Origin: a virus
DNA: 23,515 nt
IMG/VR virus record: IMGVR_UViG_3300030106_001233
Span: 1 to 23,515 of that record
Reading direction: 5' to 3' (one strand)
The translations under genes were made by a program, and so were the position numbers. Positions 17,218 to 23,515 of this stretch are shown here, in pieces (position 1 is the first letter of the stretch; each line of letters starts with the position of its first letter). Below the pieces are notes generated by a model that saw only the letters and a program-made list of their open reading frames with translations, searched no databases and was not told where the DNA came from.

Positions 17218-17379
17218 TTATCTCTCCGTAATTGATTTTATATTTATTATTTTAATACCACCTACATCATATAAATGGTCTTTTATTGAGTCTTCTAGTT
17301 CGCTACCAACATCTTCATCAGCAGGTATCTGATACTCTTCTTCATCAACATTTACAGTTATAAAAATTTTAACTTTCAT
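17218..17379 (-). CDS. Small conserved acidic phage protein
   Basis: A 53-residue protein. It has a strand-rich start (MKVKIFITVNVDEEEY), then IPADEDVGSELEDSIKDHL and YDVGGIKIINIKS, an overall pattern I recall from unnamed cyanophage proteins of about this size. The ATG at 17379 lies just after the stop of the upstream gene (17384), with GAG about 12 bases upstream. An in-frame TTG at 17415 would add 12 residues overlapping that gene and is less likely. It ends two bases before the reductase ATG. A partner of the reductase is possible from position alone, but nothing in the sequence proves it. Confidence 0.6.
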   Translation of the reverse strand: MKVKIFITVNVDEEEYQIPADEDVGSELEDSIKDHLYDVGGIKIINIKSITER

Positions 17380-17383
17380 AACA

Positions 17384-17686
17384 TTAATGTACTCTTTTTT
17401 TGTTTTGAAAGTCAACTTGTACTATATTATTTTCATCATTTATCATATTTTCTTCTTCTATCTCATCTAGAAAATCCATTAGTTTACCTCTTAAAGAGGG
17501 ATATTTTTCCATATAAGCAACCACAGATGCAACTATCTGTGTGTATTCCATTAAGTCATTATAACTATTCTTTTCTAAAGGATTTTTTTTATCTGTAGAA
17601 ATAGTAACATATAGACCCCCTGTCCACACATTATCTTTATCCATAGATGGTAATAAGTTTACACTAAATATTTCTGGTTTATACAT
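17384..17686 (-). CDS. Small conserved phage protein, unknown
   Basis: A 100-residue protein with the N-terminal pattern YKPEIFSVNLLPSMDKDNVW and TGGLYVTIST, then a helical centre (DLMEYTQIVASVVAYMEKYP) and a Glu/Asp-rich C-terminus (FLDEIEEENMINDEN). The N-terminal strand block followed by a helix resembles unnamed marine phage proteins. AAGGAG lies eight bases before the ATG. The start lies within the last codons of the endonuclease I gene (8-base overlap). No catalytic residue pattern is recognised. Confidence 0.6.
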   Translation of the reverse strand: MYKPEIFSVNLLPSMDKDNVWTGGLYVTISTDKKNPLEKNSYNDLMEYTQIVASVVAYMEKYPSLRGKLMDFLDEIEEENMINDENNIVQVDFQNKKRVH

Positions 17687-18182
17687 TATATAATCTCCTT
17701 ATGTTGTTGTTTTTAATTTCTATTTTTTTAGGAAATTTATCTTTCCCTTTTTCATTTAACCATTTCTTCGGTATAACTCTATTAGCATATTTAAACTTAT
17801 GTTCTTTACACCATTTAGCATACGTAGTTTTAGACCCTTTGTAAAGCATATTATTTTCATTTTGAAAAATAAAACGAATATCTAATTCAGGATGTTGTTT
17901 TTGTATAGATAAATGTTTAACTCTATCTGATTGTTTAAACCAACCTTTTACTTCAATTATTATACCATTGTCAAGAACAAAATCAGGTGTATAGAATCTC
18001 TTTTGAACGTAATACCAAGCTATTTTTATTTTTTCGTATCTAAACTTTCGTTTTATACTTTTTAAAAATTTAGCAATACAAAATTCAAATATACTTCTAT
18101 ACCCTGCTTTTGTTGCTTGTTCTTTAGTTATTTCTTTATCTTTAGAAGAAGACACTTTTATACCTAAAAGGACTCCATTCAT
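17679..18182 (-). CDS. Endonuclease I (Holliday-junction resolvase, T7 gp3-like)
   Basis: A 167-residue nuclease that cuts branched DNA during replication and packaging and may help break host DNA. With the ATG at 18182 as residue 1, the T7-like catalytic set is E33 (YRSIFEF), D67 (YTPDFVLDNG), E77 and K79 (IIEVKGW), with spacing nearly identical to E20, D55, E65 and K67 in T7. The downstream HPELDIRFIFQ, YKGSKTTYAKWC and IPKKWL blocks also match. The start is not certain: an upstream in-frame TTG (18200) and an internal GTG (18155) are alternatives, and no strong ribosome binding site is seen. It overlaps the upstream coiled-coil gene by 41 bases, so translation is probably coupled. T7 uses a dimer; the same is expected here. 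Confidence 0.9.
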   Translation of the reverse strand: MNGVLLGIKVSSSKDKEITKEQATKAGYRSIFEFCIAKFLKSIKRKFRYEKIKIAWYYVQKRFYTPDFVLDNGIIIEVKGWFKQSDRVKHLSIQKQHPELDIRFIFQNENNMLYKGSKTTYAKWCKEHKFKYANRVIPKKWLNEKGKDKFPKKIEIKNNNIRRLYNV

Positions 18183-18363
18183 CTGAAGCAGAATAACCAA
18201 GAGCTTTTAGTTCTTCACGTACAGCTTTCTCTGCTTCTTGCTTTGCTTGTAATGCAGTCCGTAAACTTGCTGTTCGTTTTTCCCTAAATTCTTTTTTCTT
18301 TTCCATCAAAGCCTTTTCCATTTCTTTGATTTCTTCAGCTAACATTTCCATTTCATTATCCAT
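18142..18363 (-). CDS. Small coiled-coil protein
   Basis: A 73-residue protein. Residues about 2-55 are a continuous charged helix (MLAEEIKEMEKALMEKKKEF, then RTALQAKQEAEKAVREELK) with a heptad-like pattern. A short globular end, LGYSASDEWSPFRYK, follows. GGAAAGGAG precedes the ATG. The start overlaps the end of the Cas4-like gene by 8 bases and the end overlaps endonuclease I by 41. The position between two nucleases suggests a role in DNA handling, but that is only context; no known family was recognised. Confidence 0.65.
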   Translation of the reverse strand: MDNEMEMLAEEIKEMEKALMEKKKEFREKRTASLRTALQAKQEAEKAVREELKALGYSASDEWSPFRYKSVFF

Positions 18364-19210
18364 TTTTATACTCCTTTCCTATATATGTATACGGCACAGT
18401 TTTTTTATTCTGTGCTTTAGAAACAAGAGATGGTAACTCTTGAAGAGTTGACCAACACTCTTTTCTATAAGAACAAAAGGAACAAGTTTTACATAGAATT
18501 TTATTACCTGTTGGTTTACTTCTAAATAATTCTTCTTCCTCTTCAAAAGACCTTTCAAACTTATTCTCTATAAGTTTGTTCATCTTTTTATCTAATATAG
18601 ATATTTCTTTTTCAATGTCAATATCTGCGGGAACATATTTAAATTGTCCATTACCTTTATTAACAACCCACCAACCACCTATTTTTTTCTTAGATGCTTT
18701 TGCATATCCTGCTAGTTGCCCAATATATCCAAATCCATCATTTTTAGATAATGAATCAAAAGATTCAAATTTATTTTTATAAGACCAATCAGAAGCAGAT
18801 TTTATATCATCAACTGCACCATCAATAATAATATCATAAGTGCCTGATATATCAGCATTAGATAATTGTAGAGTAACTTTTGAACTATTCTTATATTCAA
18901 CTCCAGCTTCTTTTAACAAACCTTTAAAAACTGCTTCAACAATATCTCCAATCATCATATTCATAATAAAAGTATTAGATTTAGGTAGTGCAGTTTTAGG
19001 TTTATTTTTATCAAACCACAACTGACAATATGGTTTTCCTATATTAGACATACGAAAAGCAAAAGATTTTTTATTGCTTCCAAATTGTCTTCTAAGAGCA
19101 TCCTCTATGTCTGAAGATACTTGTTTTATAGTTACCTCAGACATAGTGGCATTTTGATTTGAAACATCTAACATATATTTATGTAAGGATAGTTCTCTAG
19201 GATGATGCAT
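18356..19210 (-). CDS. Cas4/RecB-like PD-(D/E)XK nuclease with Fe-S cluster
   Basis: A 284-residue nuclease. The PD-(D/E)XK core shows GDIVEAVF (E92), SGTYDIIIDG (D126), VDDIKSAS (D135 and K137) and the QxxxY motif GQLAGYAKA (Q165/Y169), the order found in RecB and Cas4 nucleases. Near the C-terminus, CKTCSFCSYRKEC supplies C240, C243, C246 and C252, and C62 near the N-terminus could complete a 4Fe-4S cluster, as in Cas4 and AddB. Such proteins usually chew DNA ends. Phages use them in recombination or host-DNA breakdown, and no cas1/cas2 or CRISPR repeats are visible here. Its ATG shares one base with the stop of the upstream ssDNA-binding gene, with AGAGGA upstream. Confidence 0.85.
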   Translation of the reverse strand: MHHPRELSLHKYMLDVSNQNATMSEVTIKQVSSDIEDALRRQFGSNKKSFAFRMSNIGKPYCQLWFDKNKPKTALPKSNTFIMNMMIGDIVEAVFKGLLKEAGVEYKNSSKVTLQLSNADISGTYDIIIDGAVDDIKSASDWSYKNKFESFDSLSKNDGFGYIGQLAGYAKASKKKIGGWWVVNKGNGQFKYVPADIDIEKEISILDKKMNKLIENKFERSFEEEEELFRSKPTGNKILCKTCSFCSYRKECWSTLQELPSLVSKAQNKKTVPYTYIGKEYKNG

Positions 19211-20145
19211 TATTTATCCTCTATATCCATTTCAATAAAATCTTCAACTACACTAGCATCTTCATCTGAAATTTCATCTTGTCTTTGAATAGCTTTGCTA
19301 TCCCATTCCTTACAGATATAATCATTATAATTTTTTACCCACTCTAAAAAATCATTAAATAATTTTTCATCCTCTGTAGAAATAGAATGATTAACAGAAC
19401 TATCTATACTACAAATAGGAGTATAGTATTTAGAACCACTAGAAAGTTCATGCTCTTTAGGAGCAGAAAAAACTATATCATGTTGAATAGGTAATCTCTG
19501 TGTCTTTGCAAATTCTTGAAAAGGCACTCCAACAGTTTTAAATGCTTCTTTATTATCTATCTCCCATATAAAAGGAGTTTTTATTTCTTTCTTAATTTCA
19601 TCACCATTAGAATCCATAGGATTTATCATGGTTACTACACCAAACATAACTCTAACTCTTTTTATATTTCTTATTAAGTCTTGCATCTCTGTAGGAAGAG
19701 ATTTAAAATCTTCTACATATCCTGTAGGTTTTCCACAGTTAAACTTACCTGTATTATCTTTTAAATCTTGATTTAAAGTATTGGACATAATAGTTCTATG
19801 AAAAGAACCTCTAGGTTCTCCCTCTTTAGCATTAATATTCGCTACATATCTGCGATACATAAATCTTTGCATAAATGGTTGAACTCTTATATCCTTAGAA
19901 TATACAAATTTAGAAGTATCATCTTCTAATATTTCTAGTCTATAAGTTCCACCTTCGATTACTTCAACCTTAGTAAGTTTACCCTTAATCTCTTCTTGAC
20001 CCATGATAGGCGAGTGCCAAAGTCTTAATCTATTTAGATTAGTTGATTTTTTATTTTTATTAGAATTATCGTCAGATATACCCATCACTTGAGCCATAGC
20101 TGAATAATTCTCAGTATTTATCGTTGTCATTTCTGTTGTTGTCAT
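19210..20145 (-). CDS. Probable ssDNA-binding protein
   Basis: A 311-residue protein. The first 45 residues are low-complexity, followed by mixed beta-strands (IKGKLTKVEVIEGGTYRLEI). Scattered aromatic/basic stretches (QPFMQRFMYRRYVAN) could contact nucleic acid. The C-terminus is strongly acidic (DEISDEDASVVEDFIEMDIE), the usual partner-recruiting tail of ssDNA-binding proteins such as T7 gp2.5 and E. coli SSB. It lies between the polymerase and the Cas4-like nuclease, in the same operon as them, which fits. No zinc or nuclease motifs are seen. AAAGGAG precedes the ATG. The assignment rests on the acidic tail, size and neighbours; it could instead be another replication accessory protein. 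Confidence 0.5.
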   Translation of the reverse strand: MTTTEMTTINTENYSAMAQVMGISDDNSNKNKKSTNLNRLRLWHSPIMGQEEIKGKLTKVEVIEGGTYRLEILEDDTSKFVYSKDIRVQPFMQRFMYRRYVANINAKEGEPRGSFHRTIMSNTLNQDLKDNTGKFNCGKPTGYVEDFKSLPTEMQDLIRNIKRVRVMFGVVTMINPMDSNGDEIKKEIKTPFIWEIDNKEAFKTVGVPFQEFAKTQRLPIQHDIVFSAPKEHELSSGSKYYTPICSIDSSVNHSISTEDEKLFNDFLEWVKNYNDYICKEWDSKAIQRQDEISDEDASVVEDFIEMDIEDK

Positions 20146-20160
20146 ATTTTTCTCCTTTCA

Positions 20161-20186
20161 TAAAATTAAAAATCCCAAGTTGGGAT
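20161..20186 (-). terminator. Stem-loop with T-rich flank in the leader of the ssDNA-binding gene
   Basis: On the minus strand ATCCCA and TGGGAT pair around an ACT loop (20172-20186), followed by TTTTAATTTTA. It could terminate part of the polymerase transcript. It also lies about 11-25 bases after the start predicted for the nearby promoter, so it might attenuate or stabilise the ssDNA-binding mRNA instead. The stem is only six pairs, so read-through is likely. Confidence 0.5.
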
Positions 20187-20203
20187 ATTTAAAAAGTATC
20201 ATT

Positions 20204-20232
20204 GTTATATCATACTACATTGTGTGTGTCAA
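20204..20232 (-). promoter_or_regulatory. Near-consensus promoter before the ssDNA-binding gene
   Basis: Reading the minus strand, TTGACA (20227-20232), a 17-base spacer, and TATAAC (20204-20209) with TG one base before the -10 (extended -10). The -35 lies in the last codons of the polymerase gene and the -10 directly follows its stop codon. Predicted start is near 20197, ahead of the hairpin and ssDNA-binding gene. A good sequence match; activity is inferred. Confidence 0.55.
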
Positions 20233-22228
20233 GCCAGTTATTACCAATTTTTGCTTCTAATTCTAGAGGAACATTAAAATCTATATTCCATCTTTGATTT
20301 ATTAAAGTTGGTAAGAAGTTATTTGTATTTTGTATTATAAATAACACTTGTTTTTGTTCTTCGGGATGAACGTCTATAACAATAGAATCATGTACTGTGT
20401 TCACAATACAAGATTGTAAAGGGTTTAGCAGTTTATCTATATACAATAATGCTATAGGAACAATATCAGCAGTAGCAAAAGATTGTACTGGATAATTTTT
20501 AATCTGTGTAAAGTTAGTTACACTTCCATTTCTTCTTCTAGAAACTGAAGGAAAAGAAAACTCTCTGCCTGAAGGTGTAACTATTTTTTTAGTTGTTATA
20601 GCTTCTTTAGCCAATTTGGTATGCCAAACTTCGACCCCTCTGTATTTTTTTGTAAAGTGTTTATAGTATTGAGCTTCTTCTGCTGTTCTTCCGTATCCCG
20701 TTGCTCCATATAACGGAGCAAAGGTATGTGCTTTCGCATCTTGCCGAGATATATTTTGACCTGCACTCGTAATAATATCGGCAGTATACGAATGTACATC
20801 AAACCCTGTTTTAACTTCATTTATTGCCACCTTGTCTTGTGATAAATAGGCAGCAGTGCGAAACTCTAACTGAGCAAAGTCAGCTTCAAGTATCTTGCCA
20901 CCCTCAAATCGTGATACAAATACTTTTTTTACTGGAAATGTACCACCTCTAGGCATATTCTGCATATTAGGGTCTGCTCCTGAAAGTCTACCTGTTGCTG
21001 TTCTATGTTGTAATAATCTAACATGAAGCATACCATCTTGTTTTGTAAAAGATTTTATACCATCAACAAAAGATGATAAGTAAGTATCTAAAGCACTTAA
21101 CCTTTTAACACGACCTAAGAATGTAACTGCATCAGACATATTTTTTGACTTAGCAAACTGTTCTAACAAATCTAAATTTACTTTATTTGTAGTAAATCCA
21201 TTAGCACTAACCCATTTAGCATTAGGTGCTACAAATCTTAAACCTGCTACATTTTTTGTAGGAACAAAAATATACCCTTGCCCATTACAAGTTTTGCAAG
21301 TCGTGGGTTTTGCATAAGGATTTCCATTAACTTTTGTTTTTGTATAAGAACCAAACCCCTTACAAATATTACATTGTTTCGCTGTAGTTTTATACAATAC
21401 ATCAGAATGACTTACTATCATAGTTTTATAGTCAGACTTTGACATATAAGGTTGAAATGAATTTTGCCACATAGATTTATCTTTTGGTTTACGACTATAT
21501 ATTATCCATGATAATTGTTCAGGACTATTAAGGTTAATAGGAGTATCTCCCATTAAGTCTGTAACTTGTTTCTGTAAAGAATCTTGTAACTCTTTCTGTT
21601 CTTTTTCAAAGTCTGTTTTAACTTTATGTAATTCATCACTATCGACCTTAAATCCTCTGTGGTAAATCTTAGCTAAACACATAGACACTTCATTTGTAAG
21701 TAAAATTGTGTCCATTAATCCTGAATGTTTTACTGTGTTTAATTTTTTGTATAACCTATCAGATAATTCTTGTGTTGCTCGTAAATCTGCACATAAATAT
21801 TCTATTAATTCTACTCTAGGTATCTCATCAACATTCAAACCTTTTGCAAAATATTGTTTTAAAGTATCTTGCTTTTTAGTTTCTAAGTCATACCTTTCAG
21901 CACAGGCTTCAAGAGATAATGGTTTTTTAATACCTCGTTGAAGTACATACTCTGCTAACATGGTATCAAATATAGGACCATCATATTTAAATCCACACTC
22001 CCATAACCAAACTAAATCATACGCAATATTATGACCAATTAAAATAGTTGCTCGGTCTAATAACTCTTGTAACCCAGCAAAATTATTCTTTTCGTCAAAG
22101 AGATGATATGTGTTATCTTCTTGCTTTGCACCCACTAAAACTAATCTATTAGTAGGTTCAAATGGGTCAAGATGTTTTTTATCATCTCTTTTAGTTATTG
22201 TATTCTCAACATCTATTGTAAGTTTCAT
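20210..22228 (-). CDS. polA: Family-A DNA polymerase with DnaJ-type zinc finger
   Basis: This 672-residue replicative polymerase has an N-terminal 3'-5' exonuclease (D6-V-E8; GHNIAYDL with D71; YLCADLRATQ with D148), then a central insertion with CNICKGFG (C286, C289) and CKTCNGQG (C311, C314), a zinc-binding CxxCxGxG pair as in DnaJ. The polymerase part follows: TATGRLSGADPNMQNMPRG, motif A EADFAQLEFR (D450), the O-helix RQDAKAHTFAPLYG (R495, K499, F503 and Y507), and motif C TVHDSIVIDV (H613, D614). F503 falls at the position called 762 in E. coli Pol I, where phages vary between Phe, Tyr and Leu. No 5'-3' exonuclease domain is present. A DnaJ-like insertion at this place is known from the HMO-2011 group. 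AGGAG precedes the ATG. Confidence 0.95.
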   Translation of the reverse strand: MKLTIDVENTITKRDDKKHLDPFEPTNRLVLVGAKQEDNTYHLFDEKNNFAGLQELLDRATILIGHNIAYDLVWLWECGFKYDGPIFDTMLAEYVLQRGIKKPLSLEACAERYDLETKKQDTLKQYFAKGLNVDEIPRVELIEYLCADLRATQELSDRLYKKLNTVKHSGLMDTILLTNEVSMCLAKIYHRGFKVDSDELHKVKTDFEKEQKELQDSLQKQVTDLMGDTPINLNSPEQLSWIIYSRKPKDKSMWQNSFQPYMSKSDYKTMIVSHSDVLYKTTAKQCNICKGFGSYTKTKVNGNPYAKPTTCKTCNGQGYIFVPTKNVAGLRFVAPNAKWVSANGFTTNKVNLDLLEQFAKSKNMSDAVTFLGRVKRLSALDTYLSSFVDGIKSFTKQDGMLHVRLLQHRTATGRLSGADPNMQNMPRGGTFPVKKVFVSRFEGGKILEADFAQLEFRTAAYLSQDKVAINEVKTGFDVHSYTADIITSAGQNISRQDAKAHTFAPLYGATGYGRTAEEAQYYKHFTKKYRGVEVWHTKLAKEAITTKKIVTPSGREFSFPSVSRRRNGSVTNFTQIKNYPVQSFATADIVPIALLYIDKLLNPLQSCIVNTVHDSIVIDVHPEEQKQVLFIIQNTNNFLPTLINQRWNIDFNVPLELEAKIGNNWLDTHNVV

Positions 22229-22231
22229 ATC

Positions 22232-22354
22232 CTATACTCCTATAAAATGTATGGCAGTTGATAATATACCTAGTGCAACGATAAAGATAACGATAATCTT
22301 TAGCACTAAATCTATTTCAACTCTGTTTAAAAAATGAAGTACTCTACCTAACAT
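22232..22354 (-). CDS. 40-residue membrane protein
   Basis: A short gene between the polymerase and a membrane protein gene. The protein starts MLGRVLHFLNRVEIDLVLK and continues with one hydrophobic helix (IIVIFIVALGILSTAIHFIG). AAAGGAGATAAATA before the ATG is a strong ribosome binding site and is nearly the same as that of another tiny membrane gene at 22657-22800. Stop to polymerase start is three bases. Such small one-helix phage proteins can be holin-like, superinfection-exclusion or membrane-anchoring factors; none can be assigned here. Confidence 0.65.
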   Translation of the reverse strand: MLGRVLHFLNRVEIDLVLKIIVIFIVALGILSTAIHFIGV

Positions 22355-22369
22355 TATTTATCTCCTTTC
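22348..22369 (-). repeat. Leader repeat, copy 1 (22 bases)
   Basis: The 22 bases spanning the ribosome binding site and start of the 40-residue membrane gene are identical to those at 22794-22815, before another tiny membrane gene. The shared part includes AAAGGAGATAAATAATG and the next codon plus one base. The rest of the two genes differs. It may reflect an old duplication or selection for a strong start. Confidence 0.8.
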
Positions 22370-22660
22370 TTATTCATGTTCCCCACCTACTCCACGACCT
22401 AAACCACCAAAGTATTGTGGTCTTCTCTTTGCTGTTTCAAAGGTAGCTACAGTTAATACAATAGCACCTATAATAATTGAGTGTGCTATTGCAGTAAAAC
22501 CAAACACCCACATACTACCAAAGTACATAGAAAAAGATATGCACCACATCCAAGCTAACACTTGCATAACAAAATGTCTAGTATTTAAATCGGGAATATG
22601 TTTAAGTGGATTACTTTTGTGATTCATAACAAAGTTCCAAGATGTAACTATAAACTTCAT
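22370..22660 (-). CDS. Small two-helix membrane protein
   Basis: A 96-residue protein. After a charged N-terminus (about residues 1-30, MNHKSNPLKHIPDLN) there are two hydrophobic helices (FVMQVLAWMWCISFSMYFGS and about VFGFTAIAHSIIIGAIVLTV), then a basic/Gly-rich tail (RRPQYFGGLGRGVGG). The MWCISFSMYFGSMWVFG block recurs in unnamed marine-phage membrane proteins. The ATG at 22660 overlaps the stop of the 47-residue gene by four bases, so the two are translationally coupled. An upstream in-frame GTG (22696) would run further into that gene and is rejected. A lysis or envelope role is possible but unproven. Confidence 0.65.
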   Translation of the reverse strand: MKFIVTSWNFVMNHKSNPLKHIPDLNTRHFVMQVLAWMWCISFSMYFGSMWVFGFTAIAHSIIIGAIVLTVATFETAKRRPQYFGGLGRGVGGEHE

Positions 22661-22800
22661 AATAGTAAATCCATTAGAAATGCTACCACAAACCACCCAA
22701 ATAAAATTATTACAACAGTTCGTAATACATTATCCATTTGTGGGTCTTGTGATTCATCTGTATTAAACCAAAAAAATAATCGTTTTAATTTGTCTAACAT
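22657..22800 (-). CDS. 47-residue membrane protein
   Basis: A short gene upstream of the two-helix membrane gene. The protein has a basic start (MLDKLKRLFFWFNTDESQDP) and one hydrophobic helix near its end (VVIILFGWFVVAFLMDLLL). A strong AAAGGAGATAAATA ribosome binding site precedes the ATG. Its TGA stop overlaps the next ATG by four bases. Basic N-terminus and a single C-terminal helix would allow tail anchoring in the inner membrane. No function recognised. Confidence 0.65.
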   Translation of the reverse strand: MLDKLKRLFFWFNTDESQDPQMDNVLRTVVIILFGWFVVAFLMDLLL

Positions 22801-22815
22801 TATTTATCTCCTTTC
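22794..22815 (-). repeat. Leader repeat, copy 2 (22 bases)
   Basis: Identical to 22348-22369: the ribosome binding site, ATG and next bases of the 47-residue membrane gene. The pair marks two tiny membrane genes with the same translation start region. Confidence 0.8.
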
Positions 22816-22817
22816 AA

Positions 22818-23225
22818 TTAAAAATTATAACCTAATGCCATCTTAGCATCTTCACTCATTCTTTCAGGTGTCCAAGCAGGTTGCCAAATTAAATGTACAG
22901 AAACTAAACCAACATTTTTAAGTTTAGATACTTTATTAGCTACTTCTTTTGGCAGTTCCCCTGCAACTGGGCAACTTGGAGATGTTAATGACATTTCTAT
23001 ATCAACATCCCCATTATCATGTTTATGTATATTATAAATTAAACCTAACTCATAAATATTAACAGGTATTTCAGGGTCATATATTTTTGATATAACATTT
23101 AATATATCTGCCCTTGAAACTATATCTTTTTGTTTTATATTTTTTAATTTTAAACCTGCCTTTGCTACATAACCTTCATCAACAGAAGGTAAAAAATCAT
23201 TTAAAGATGGGTTCTCTTTATCCAT
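22818..23225 (-). CDS. SufT/MIP18-like Fe-S cluster assembly protein (DUF59)
   Basis: A 135-residue protein. After about 38 less conserved residues, the DUF59 domain shows YDPEIPVNIYELGLIYNI (49-66), then VDIEMSLTSPSCPVAGELP (74-92) with the family cysteine C85, and WQPAWTPERMSEDAKMALG near the end. Cellular relatives (SufT, PaaD, MIP18) help deliver or install Fe-S clusters on target proteins. In a phage it might serve its own Fe-S proteins, such as the Cas4-like nuclease, or host enzymes during infection. The upstream site is weak and the gene follows the oxygenase gene by eight bases. Family membership is clear; the phage role is inferred. Confidence 0.88.
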   Translation of the reverse strand: MDKENPSLNDFLPSVDEGYVAKAGLKLKNIKQKDIVSRADILNVISKIYDPEIPVNIYELGLIYNIHKHDNGDVDIEMSLTSPSCPVAGELPKEVANKVSKLKNVGLVSVHLIWQPAWTPERMSEDAKMALGYNF

Positions 23226-23233
23226 GATAATAA

Positions 23234-23515
23234 TTATTCTTCAAAACTTTGAAGTGTTGAAAAATCATCCTGTTTTGGTTTTTGTTTTGGAATCTCTAGG
23301 AAGTTCATGTTCATACTAAACGACCTACGTTCTCCTTTTGTTTTAAATGGATAGACACAATGAAATAACTGTGCAGGAAATATATAAAAATCTCCTACTC
23401 TAGGTTTTACTAAAAAGTTTGTACAAGAATATCCTGCTGAAGTACCACTTGCAAACTGTATGTGTCCATGCGAAGGATGGTGGTCTTTATAATCTTCTTC
23501 CCACTCTTCTTCTAT
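23234..23515 (-). CDS. 2OG-Fe(II) oxygenase (3' part)
   Basis: The gene enters from the right edge; 93 residues plus a TAA stop are visible. The segment PRVGDFYIFPAQLFHCVYPF carries the distal iron-binding His (H52 of the visible part), and GERRSFSMNMNF supplies the Arg expected to bind 2-oxoglutarate (R63 or R64). This HxxxP...R arrangement is the C-terminal half of the double-stranded beta-helix oxygenase fold common in marine phages. The first His/Asp pair lies upstream of the window or near the visible HGHIQF. Substrates could be protein, nucleic acid or small molecules; nothing here decides it. It lies eight bases before the SufT-like gene. Confidence 0.8.
   Translation of the reverse strand: MEEEWEEDYKDHHPSHGHIQFASGTSAGYSCTNFLVKPRVGDFYIFPAQLFHCVYPFKTKGERRSFSMNMNFLEIPKQKPKQDDFSTLQSFEE

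Noticed and set aside
17969-17974. TTGACA on the minus strand in the endonuclease I gene
   Set aside because: No suitable -10 element 16-18 bases downstream; it is coding sequence.
18594-18621. TTGACA with TATATT at 16-base spacing on the minus strand inside the Cas4-like gene
   Set aside because: Spacing and -10 are both off consensus, it is fully within coding sequence, and such partial matches are expected in A+T-rich DNA.
18356-19210. Cas4-like gene as part of a CRISPR-Cas system
   Set aside because: No cas1, cas2, effector gene or repeat array lies nearby; phages often carry lone Cas4-like nucleases.
21240-21400. Insertion in the polymerase as an intein
   Set aside because: The insertion is short and has zinc-finger CxxCxGxG motifs, with none of the intein splicing blocks.
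22370-22696. GTG start at 22696 for the two-helix membrane protein
   Set aside because: It would overlap the 47-residue membrane gene heavily; the ATG at 22660 gives the typical four-base stop/start overlap.

Overview
The window looks like part of the genome of a marine tailed phage with short-tail (podovirus-like) virion genes. The best match from memory is the HMO-2011 type, a group that infects SAR116, SAR11 and some Roseobacter-lineage bacteria. Four things point there. The family-A DNA polymerase carries a DnaJ-type zinc-finger insertion between exonuclease and polymerase, a hallmark reported for HMO-2011. A B12-dependent ribonucleotide reductase, a T7-type endonuclease I and a Cas4-like nuclease lie near it. 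The DNA is strongly A+T-rich. Genes are packed with 1-40 base overlaps and almost no spacers. No host genes, tRNAs, integrase, transposase or CRISPR array are visible. Host and exact taxon are inferred, not shown.

Region 1 (1-14289, all + strand) is the virion module. It opens inside a tail hub/nozzle-like protein and continues with four tail-fibre-region genes: a large repetitive fibre, a small beta-rich structural protein, a fibre with a C-terminal S74 chaperone, and another fibre sharing short cassettes with it. A small membrane/coiled-coil protein follows. Then come a Gln/Ala-rich virion protein, three smaller structural or unknown proteins, and a 1371-residue protein probably ejected with the DNA. 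A consensus sigma70-type promoter lies inside the first gene and could add transcription of the fibre block.

Region 2 (about 14269-14430) is a tail-to-tail junction. An inverted repeat with a T-rich flank may end the + transcript, and a possible 53-residue minus-strand gene overlaps it.

Region 3 (14405-23515, all - strand) is the replication and metabolism module. In transcription order (right to left) it holds: a 2OG-Fe(II) oxygenase (cut by the window edge), a SufT/MIP18-like Fe-S assembly protein, three very small membrane proteins, DNA polymerase, a probable ssDNA-binding protein, a Cas4-like Fe-S nuclease, a coiled-coil protein, endonuclease I, two small unknowns, class II ribonucleotide reductase, a second PD-(D/E)XK-like protein, a small unknown, and an RMF-like (ribosome modulation factor fold) protein. 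The functions fit together: the reductase supplies dNTPs, the polymerase and ssDNA-binding protein copy DNA, and the nucleases resolve branches and degrade or process DNA. The Fe-S and RMF-like proteins probably act on host physiology. A near-consensus promoter followed at once by a stem-loop with a T-rich flank lies between the polymerase and ssDNA-binding genes and may set their relative expression.

No wholly new system is proven here. The most unusual items are the zinc-finger polymerase, the phage RMF-like protein, the SufT-like/oxygenase pair, the promoter-hairpin element, and a 41-residue fibre repeat whose two copies differ only at synonymous sites.
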